Origin: Ectocarpus siliculosus
Lineage: Eukaryota; Sar; Phaeophyceae; Ectocarpales; Ectocarpaceae
Reading direction: 5' to 3'
NCBI GenBank assembly: GCA_000310025.1
Contig: FN648770.1
Span: forward strand, 29,392 to 51,281
Length of the DNA stretch: 21,890 bases
The notes below the pieces were generated by a model that searched no databases, was not told where the DNA came from, and saw nothing but the letters and a program-made list of their open reading frames with translations. The position numbers and the translations under genes are program-made. Of the stretch, positions 8,149 through 17,100 are shown one piece after another (within the stretch, counting starts at the first letter, position 1; each line of letters opens with the position of its first letter).

Positions 8149-11100
8149 GTACATCGACCACTTCTCATCTACTGTCAAATTACTGATGATACGTTACCCC
8201 AAAGGATCAAATATGTTTTGTAAATTCAAAAAACAGCGGGAAACAACTGTGTCCGTGAAATTCAAAAATCTTTAGATTTGAAAAACAAGTTATGTACCGC
8301 TGTAGACTTCGTTCCATCTCCATGAATTTTTGTAACTTCGTTCCATCTCCATGAATTTTTGTAACAAACCAGCTAGCTGTCAATAGACCCTGCGCCGTGT
8401 CCCCTGTGAAGGTTACGTTTTACAAGATGACGAAACTTAGGGATTCTCCCCGATATTTTGTCGTTGACCCAGTGTTTTTGTGCTTAGCACCACCTGGCAT
8501 CACTGATATATAAATCATGAGTGTATATACTTGGAAAAGACTCGAAATAAGTCCAGTACCCAGCCGGTTTTTCTCCACTCACTGAAAAGACTCTACCACA
8601 TCCCGTTCGACTGTGGGTGTATCTCGAAGGGGTGGTCTTTCTGTGTGTGTATTTATTTTTCCTTAATTTTTTTCTTCCTCGAGCATTTTGTTTCCAACTT
8701 CGCGGCCTGGTGTCAAAATGGTTTATTACCAACAGATCAAAGGGAGAGAAAAGACTGCGTCATCCGAATAGACAAAAATATTGTGGGCATTTTGTGGGCG
8801 TTTTCCTCGCCTTTTACTTGGCGCCAAAGCGGGGGTTATACGGTATGAACCAACTTTGTCTAAGTACCCGATGTACATGCGTGTCGTCGTGTTGATGCAG
8901 ATATTTTTAGTAATCCTTCAACGTATGTTGTAAATTGGACAACTTTCGCTATTATGGGCGCGTGTTCACAGCAGCAACGTGCCGCTGGCCGTTTGAGTAC
9001 GGCAACGCATCGCTGTTCACTCTCGGTGTTCGATGTATGCAGTCTTAGTGTATAGGCCATTCTGCTCGTGGTCACGTGCGGGGCAAAGTACCTCCGGTGT
9101 CGTGCTGTATCACCTCAGTCCGTGGTGTTCGACCGGTAAAACATTACTGGGGATTATAACTGGGGAAGCTCGAATTCGGAATTAGGCTTGTTCGTCATGT
9201 TCATGTCTGCACTACTTTGAAAGTTTAAGTGGCTATCCAACCGGGTTTTCCGTGTCTCGTTGTGGAGAGATACCTGGTTGTTCATCGCAGAGGTATGAAC
9301 CGAAGATGGCATACGGTTGACGTTCGGAAATAGATGCGGATGAAGCCCTTGTCTCGGACCACTGTTGGGCGTACGCGCGCTGCGTCGAACCGAAGGATAT
9401 GGTTGCTTCCGTTGAAGAAAACGTCGACGCCTACATATGTAACCTTGCGTACTTTGATCGTCTCTGTCAACAGGGAAACCTCGAACATGTGGCCGACGCT
9501 CAAACGATCAACAGCAGTGTGCGCAGCCTCCAGGCCGAAGGTAAGACGTGTGGGCGATAAATGCCGACAAAGTGTATGCTCGTAGTACCATATTGGTGAA
9601 AACAAAGCGACAACCGTAGGAGGAGCGACGCCAGTGAAACAGCGGGGAATTTTTTCAGAAAGCTGGAAACGCACCAGGAATCATCGAGAGTGTTGGACAC
9701 GACCCAGACCTTTCAAGTCCAATGAGCGCCTATTGGCCAGACAAAATGTCGACAGTACGCAACTGGAGACACCCTTGAATGTAAAAGAGGCGGTGCGCCG
9801 TTCCCCGGGTAGAGCAGTCGGGTTTCATGGCCTTGGTAGGTTTGCGCCGAAGTGTTTTGCGATCTACGATCAGGTCGGCAGGAGGATGCAGGCACATTTC
9901 GTTGCTGCACTCGGAATGTCTCCGCCGAATGGTCTCTCCGTTTCTGCAGGCCCCTCTCCGCAGGCCCAAAAATGCGCAACACCGCCCCTCCTCGATCATC
10001 AAAGGCATGTTTTAGAAGATCTGTGTGAAGCGGACACTCAATTCTGGCCTACAGCATCACTGTGACGTAATCGGGAAATTCGAATGGAACGGATTCAAGC
10101 TTTGTACGACAGTCCAGTTCCAAACGTCTTGAGTTAAATTCGAGCCCTTGATGAAAAAAACAAATCCAACGAAGTACTGTACACACTCTGTATGGAACTA
10201 ACATTTTCGTGCCGAATGTCTCATCATTAGTTTTTGCGAAGCCTTCTTTGAGCTTTTCCTTCGTCCTGTGAAAAACGCTGTGGTACGACTCGTATTACCA
10301 CTTTGCAGGGAAGAAACTTCACCCCAGCAAAACCACGGTGGCTACACTGTATCGCCGAAAGTACATTCTACCAAACTACTGCTGTTACTTCCATTCTTTT
10401 TGGGAACGTCTCCCGCAGGAATAGACCGGCTTGGGATTCCTGAGAAACATATCACTGTAGTTCTTTGCCACCAACCTTTCCTCCAAGACCATAAAGAGTG
10501 AAAAGAACGCCCTCAACGTTTTGTGGTCGGGGTTGGATCAGAGGGAACTGTTTGTGGTGTTTGGTCGAATTTCGATACATGATTACAACAAACATTTCAG
10601 GAGTCGAATCCGACCCCTAAATTTTTTGCCGGTCTGATATATTGTCTCTACCCTAAGCAGCGGTACGCATATATGACACCTGCAGTTCCACTACCTTAAA
10701 TTTATTGTAAGCTGCCGCCATTCGCGCTGCCCCATACAGCTCTGTCCTGTGAAATTTGTTGTGCTTGCGTCACATACCTCCACAATGGGCATGACATAGA
10801 AACGATACTTGAATATAAGGAAACATTTCTCAAGTGACAACAACGCGCGATTGGCTAGTGATTATATCTTGTCTGCGTCCTTTCACTTGAACTTTGTTCT
10901 GGTAAGCACCACCCCTTGTCTGGGTCCGTTCACTTGAATTTAATTCTGGTAAGCACCACCGCTCTGTTGTGAATGGCGTCTTCGTATAAACCGAACAGTC
11001 TCCATGTGCGACGGCGGAATTGTCGGCATCCAGTCAAGCGATGTGTGCTGTTCCGCAAGCTGCGGGTCTTGCGGAGGTTCTGGGTGCTCTTCCAGGGACG

Positions 11101-14100
11101 GTGGATCGGAATCCTGCTGTGGTGGCGGAGTCAGGGCTTCCGGTCGGTACTGCTCCGTTACGGGAGAAGCGCCCTGCATGACTAGTAAGTCAATAGACAC
11201 GATCGAGGCTTGTGCAATGGTCGAAATGAGAAACTCACACCCCTGGCGTTTGCACTCTAGAGTTTGCTCCGCCATGTTGGCCCCTCCGGAACTGGAATCT
11301 TGGAAAGGTAGGTGTGTTGCGTGGTTAAAACTACATCTACATGCGGGAATAACCTAGAAGCGTGTAACGAATCATGCTATATATATACTTGCAGAATGGT
11401 CGACGTGTCGTGACACATTTCTTACTTTTAGTGTGGGAAAAATGAAAAACTGCTCGCTCGTAATTTGTCCCAAACAGCAGTATGGGCCAGACACCTGAGG
11501 TTCACGTTCCGCGGGGGCCGATCCTTCACCCTCTCGTGCCCTCTCGCTCTTTGCGAACGTCTCCATTTCTTGATGTCTTGATTGCCCAGCCGGTATACTC
11601 TATCGTGTCGCTTTGCTTCTTCTTTGTTCCTAACTTGCCTCAAAACCCTCACCGTCATCCATCCAGGTGTAACCGCCCGCCCCATCGGGGGCGGGGGGCC
11701 AATCCTTAACCCGAGCGTGTGAAACGGATGGCCACAGCAGGAATATATAAAATTCAGTGAGCCATGTATAAAGTCGGAGCAGATTGTTGTCTTTAAACAC
11801 TGCCGAACAATTCGACAACTTTTCCAATTTGTACAGGCCCGGCCCCTACGCCGGAACCTACGCCGGCTCCTACCCCTGCTCCCACACCTGAAAGTAAGTG
11901 GTTCTCCTTTGTTGGTTTGCTTTAAAACGTACAGGACACCTTCAGCATTGCATGCCGATCTGAAAAGTAGTGTCCACTGTACGGGTCGCCTTAGTCGTGG
12001 CTCCTCGAAACTGCACGTGGTTGAGGCGACAGCTTCGAAGTTCTAGGTTAGAGAATGACGACAGTAATTGACCGACCCGGGTTTTGAGGACGGATGCCTA
12101 TCGTGCCTATTCGAAACGCTTGTCATGTAGGTCAGCTTGTTTCGGGTTGCATCTGGAGGGCATGATCATTTGTTGTTTGCCCCCACGTTTACCACTGTCA
12201 TGTCCTGTCTCGAATATCTGTTCGGCTAATTATTTTTGACTGACTCTGAACCTTGACTATACTTCGCCGAACATCGGCTTCAAGCTGAAACAAACACCTA
12301 CAACCCGCAGGGTCGCAAGTAGTTCGTAATTGAACGATAATGACGTCTGATCGGCGTTGTCTCACTTGAAACTCATTTCTGAGGCGGCTGTGTTTTGAAT
12401 GCCGTCTTCGTATTAACCGAGCAGTCCCGATGTGCGACGGCGGAATTGTCGGCATCCAGACAAGCGATGTGTGCTGCTCCGCAAGCTGCGGGTCTTGCGG
12501 AGGTTCTGGGTGCACCGGCAGGGACGGTGGATCGGAATCCTGCTGTGGTGGCGGAGTCAGGGCTTCCGGTCGGTACTGCTCCATTACGGGAGAAGCGCCG
12601 TGCATGACCGGTGAGCCAAGAGGAACGATCGACGCTTGTTTGCACATTGATTTGATGGACTCGAAGTTTTGGTGACACTTATCATAGAGCGTGCTCCTCC
12701 AATGCCTTGCCCTCGATCGTTACATGTATGTGCGTATGCTCCCTCCCGTGCCTTCGCCTGATGTGGGAGACAGTACGTTGAGCGATTGGAACTTAAACCA
12801 CACGGTGGAAAATCGAAGTTGCTTGTTCACAAGAATTGAAACGGACAGGCACAGTTGGATATTATACACAGCAGTGTTATACCCAGAAGCAAGCCTCGTT
12901 GCCGATCACCAAGTCCCTAATACCTGCACCGATGTACTCATTTTGAACGTCATGTTACAACACTGCGCCAACAGTATTCTCTTCAACGCCTTGCCCAATT
13001 TGTGGAAGCAGGTCCGGCCCCTACCCCGGAACCTACGCCGGCCCCTACGCCGCCCCCTACAGTTGAAGGTAAGCAGTGCTCCGTTGCTGCCTTGCTTTCA
13101 TAACTACTGTATACTTTTAGCATCGCAATCAAATGTTGCCGACCTGAACAATAATACAAAGGGATGGGAGGGCGGGATTTTCTAAATTGCAGCCGCTACT
13201 GCGTTAGGCGGCTGCTGCTGTCCTTCCGTTGCTTCACGCGCTCTGTAGCTCTCACACGTTACCCGACTTTGCTACAGCCCCTGCGTGGACTCGATCACGG
13301 AATGACATCCCCAGCTATAGACTTCAATAATAAATCCAAACACCGTGACCCTGGGTTTCCGATAGAAAATGAAGCCAAATTCTAATTCGACTGTTACAAA
13401 ATAAACACCAGTTTATTCTATCTGCTCTTCGAACAAACCTTCCTGTCTTTACAGCAGTCGCGGCTCTTTTGGAACTGCACGTGCTTGGTGGTGCAGCTTC
13501 GATCCGTACAGTGATCTTTAAAGCACCCTAGCAATGCTCATGTAGCATGGATGTCCGTCGCACCTATTTGAGATGCAGGTCAGCGCATGTTGTGCTCCAT
13601 CGGAGTGGTCATCGACCGTTCGACTGATGCGCACATATGTGGCGTTGTCTCTCTTGAGCTGACGTCTACGATGGCGTCTGTCATGAATTTTGTCTCATGC
13701 ATACCGAGCAGTCCCGATGTGCGACGGCGGAATTGTCGGCATCCAGTCAAGCGATGTGTGCTGCTCCGCAAGCTGCGGGTCCTGCGGAGGTTCTGGGTGC
13801 ACTGGCAGGGACGGTGGATCGGAATCCTGCTGTGGTGGCGGAGTCAGGGCTTCCGGTCGGTACTGCTCCATTACGGGAGAAGCGCCGTGCATGACCGGTG
13901 AGCCAATAGGAACGATCGACTCTTGTTCGCACATTGAGGTGATGGAATTGCAGTTTGGTAGCACCATCCTCCAAGGCCTGGCCCTCGATCATTACTCAAC
14001 ATGCATGTGTTCCCTTCCGTGCCTTCGCCTGATGTGGGAGACAGTATGTTGAACGACTGGAGCTTGATCCACACGGTGGAGTTACAAGCCAAGGAAATTG

Positions 14101-17100
14101 CTGACAAGAATTGAACGGGCAGCCACATATGTATATTATATGATTTGCAATGACCTTAACACGTACTTTGTCGAGACTAATTCTGTGCTTCCAGTAACAT
14201 GTTGACACAGCAGTATTGTACCCCGAAGCAAGCCTCGTTGCCGATCACCAAGTCCCTTTTACCTGCATCGATGTTTTTAATCGAACGTCATATAACATCA
14301 CAACGCCAACAGCACTCTATTCGAACGCCCGCCCCAAATTGTGGAAGCAGGCCCGGCCCCTACCCCGGAACCTACGCCGGCCCCTACGCCACCCCCTACA
14401 GTTGAAGGTAAGCGGTGCTCCGCTGCTGCCTTGCGTTCAAAACTACTGTTCACCTTCAGCATCGCAATCAAATGTTGCCGACCTGAACAATGTCCATTGT
14501 GCACGACGTCTGAAAATAGTTGCACCTCCCTTGAAACTGCACGTGCTTGGTGGTGCAGCTTCGATCCGTACAGTGATCTTTAAAGCACCCTAGCAATGCT
14601 CATGTAGCATGGTTGTCCGTCGCACCTATTTGAGATGTAGGTCAGCGCATGTTGTGCTCCATCGGAGCGGTCATCGACCGTTCGACTGGTGCGCACATGT
14701 GTGGCGTTGTCTCACTTGAACTGACGTCTACGATGGCGTCTGTCATGAATTTTGTCTCATGCATACCGAGCAGTCCCGATGTGCGACGGCGGAATTGTCG
14801 GCATCCAGTCAAGCGATGTGTGCTGCTCCGCAAGCTGCGGGTCTTGCGGAGGTTCTGGGTGCAGTGGCAGGGACGGTGGATCGGAATCCTGCTGTGGTGG
14901 CGGAGTCAGGGGTTCCGGTCGGTACTGCTCCGTCACGGGAGAAGCGCCCTGCATGACGGGTGAGTCAATAGCGAAGCTTGTTTGCACTACTGTAGTGGTA
15001 ACATTGTCGTTAAAGTTTGCTCCTCCGACGTTTGCTTCGATCACTGCATAGTAATACATGTCACCTCTTGTCCGTTTACTCCGTCTTCGGAGAGGTATAT
15101 TAAACGGTTGAAACTTGATCCACATGCGTGTGACAAAACCTAACAAAACTGCTCCGAAGAATGTTAACGGGCAGCCACATAGAGATAAGATATGAATACC
15201 AGTGACCGTAACATGTTCTTTGTAAATTATCTGCTTCCATGCGCTTGTTGACACAACAATGTAAAACCCTGAACTACCAAGAAGCATCAGTACAACATTT
15301 ATTCCCAGTAAAATAACATAAATTCCTGCAGTACTCCCTGCATCAACGTTTTCAGTCGAACTTCATCTTGTATTTAGAAACAATGCCCAACAATAATATG
15401 GTTCGAAAACTTCCCCACTATAAAAAACAGGCGCGGCCCCTACGCCGGCCCCTACGCCGGCCCCTACGCCACCTCCTACAGTTGAAGGTAAGCGGTGCTC
15501 TGTTGCTGCCTTGCGTTCAAAACGACAGTATACCTTCGGCATCCCATATATATGTTGATGTCATGATGTATTGATAGTTGTCGTGATATAATACCTGGTA
15601 GTGATAGATCATCAAGAGACTGATAGTCTTAAATGCCTCATGTAGCACGGGCGCCTGTCGCGCCCATTCCAAATGATTTGGGTGGATGCACAGGTCAGCG
15701 CATGTTGTGATCTGCAGGGCATATATCGCGCTCACGACGACGCCACGACCCAGGTAGTGAGCTATTGACCATGAATTAAGGCTTGGTAGGCGTTGTCCCA
15801 CTTGAACTCCCCTCTACCAAACAACACCGCTGCTTCTGTTTCACCCAAACCGAACAGTTCCGAAGTGCGACGGCGGAATTGTCGGTATTCAGGCGAGCGA
15901 TGTATGCTGTTCCTTGAGCTGCGGGTCTTGCGGAGGTTCTGGGTGCACTGGCAGGGACGGTGGACCGGAATCCTGCTGTGGAGGTGGAGTCAGGGCCACC
16001 GGTCGCGATTGCTCTGTTACGGGAGAAGCACCCTGCGTTGTGACAAGTAAGCTAATTGGAATACGTTTGTGGGAACGTCGCAGGGACAAACTCACACCCT
16101 CACGACGTTCTTCGAAAGGGTAGAGTTGCGTCGAATCTATTGGGCCTCCGGTCCCTGCCAACATGTTTTCTTCCCTAACCGCCGTTGGAAACGTTTTTGG
16201 GCCCTCAGTCGCTGCAAATATTCGCCCTTCTCTTCCCGTACCGCTCTCAAAAAGGTATGTCGCACGCTGCATATTCGGTAAACTTCATTTTCGATAAGCG
16301 TATCGATAGGAAGAGATCCTAACCCATGTCCAATTGCTGTTCACATATGGAACCTTTCTCCACTTCAGTCTTCAAAGTTCTCATTTGAATATTTGCTACT
16401 ACCAACACCTGGTATAAACTGCCTTCGAGGCGAGTCCTACGCATTTAAACATCCATTCCCGGGCCCCATCTACAAATTGTTGGACCCACACCCTCAAAAA
16501 GGGCAGTTGAACGCTTTACGACCGTTCCTTTACTAAAACGAATGTATTCCGTCAAACGTCCTTTTTCACACTTGCAATACTGCGCAAACATAACGCACTT
16601 TGTACGAACCCTTCCGCCAACACGCAACAGGTCCGGAACCTTCGACGCCGGCCCCGACGCCGGCCCCTACACGTGCAGGTGCGGTTTTTGTCTGCCACTT
16701 GGCGCCATATTTCTTCTCTTGGGCATCGGATATATCGCAGACCGACACGTTTTTCTTCTGTTCCATGATTGCTGTCTCAATGACGTGTTCTCGAAGCCAC
16801 AACAAATGAATGTGAGGTTGCCTCGGCCTGCAGGACCGACCGGCACCTGAAGGTTTGAGCACGACATGTTTCGTACGCCTGAACGATGTGCATGGCATAG
16901 CAACAATTTTTCCTCAATTGGTTTTCGTCCGCTCACTCCAACGTAAAACAGCGGGGACGTGCGAGGGCGGAATTGTCGGTGTCCAGGCTCTTGATGTTTG
17001 CTGCGCCCTGAGCTGCGGTTCTTGCGGAGGTGTCGGTTGCAGTACCAGGGACGGTGGAGAAGACAACTGCTGTGGTGCCGAAATCAGGATCGCCGATCTC

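Larger units (their letters stand above)
9541..10998 (+). other. Long putative intron 3, unresolved content
   Basis: Holds a 143-codon plus-strand open frame (9634-10065) and an alternative coding-like frame ending at TGA 9776-9778; neither can be placed with confidence. From 10066 to 10868 I see nothing supportable. A diverged 46-bp tandem duplication sits just before the first cysteine-module exon (10869-10960). Confidence 0.4.

Noticed and set aside
9282-9674. 130-codon minus-strand open frame
   Set aside because: Lies opposite the better-supported plus-strand exon 9334-9540, which has good splice sites and phase.
10595-10625. B-box-like GAGTCGAATCCGAC followed by a T run
   Set aside because: It forms only a 4-bp hairpin; no tRNA or other RNA fold could be built around it.
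12198-12647. Minus-strand open frames opposite the cysteine modules (also at 10940, 13695, 14757, 15889 and 16914)
   Set aside because: They recur only because the modules recur, giving the same Pro/Gln/Glu-rich antisense peptide. No independent splice or start signals.
13587-13901. Arg/Trp-rich plus-strand frames through the modules
   Set aside because: Alternative frame of the same exons. The cysteine frame keeps fixed Cys spacing in all six copies; this one does not fit the exon phases.
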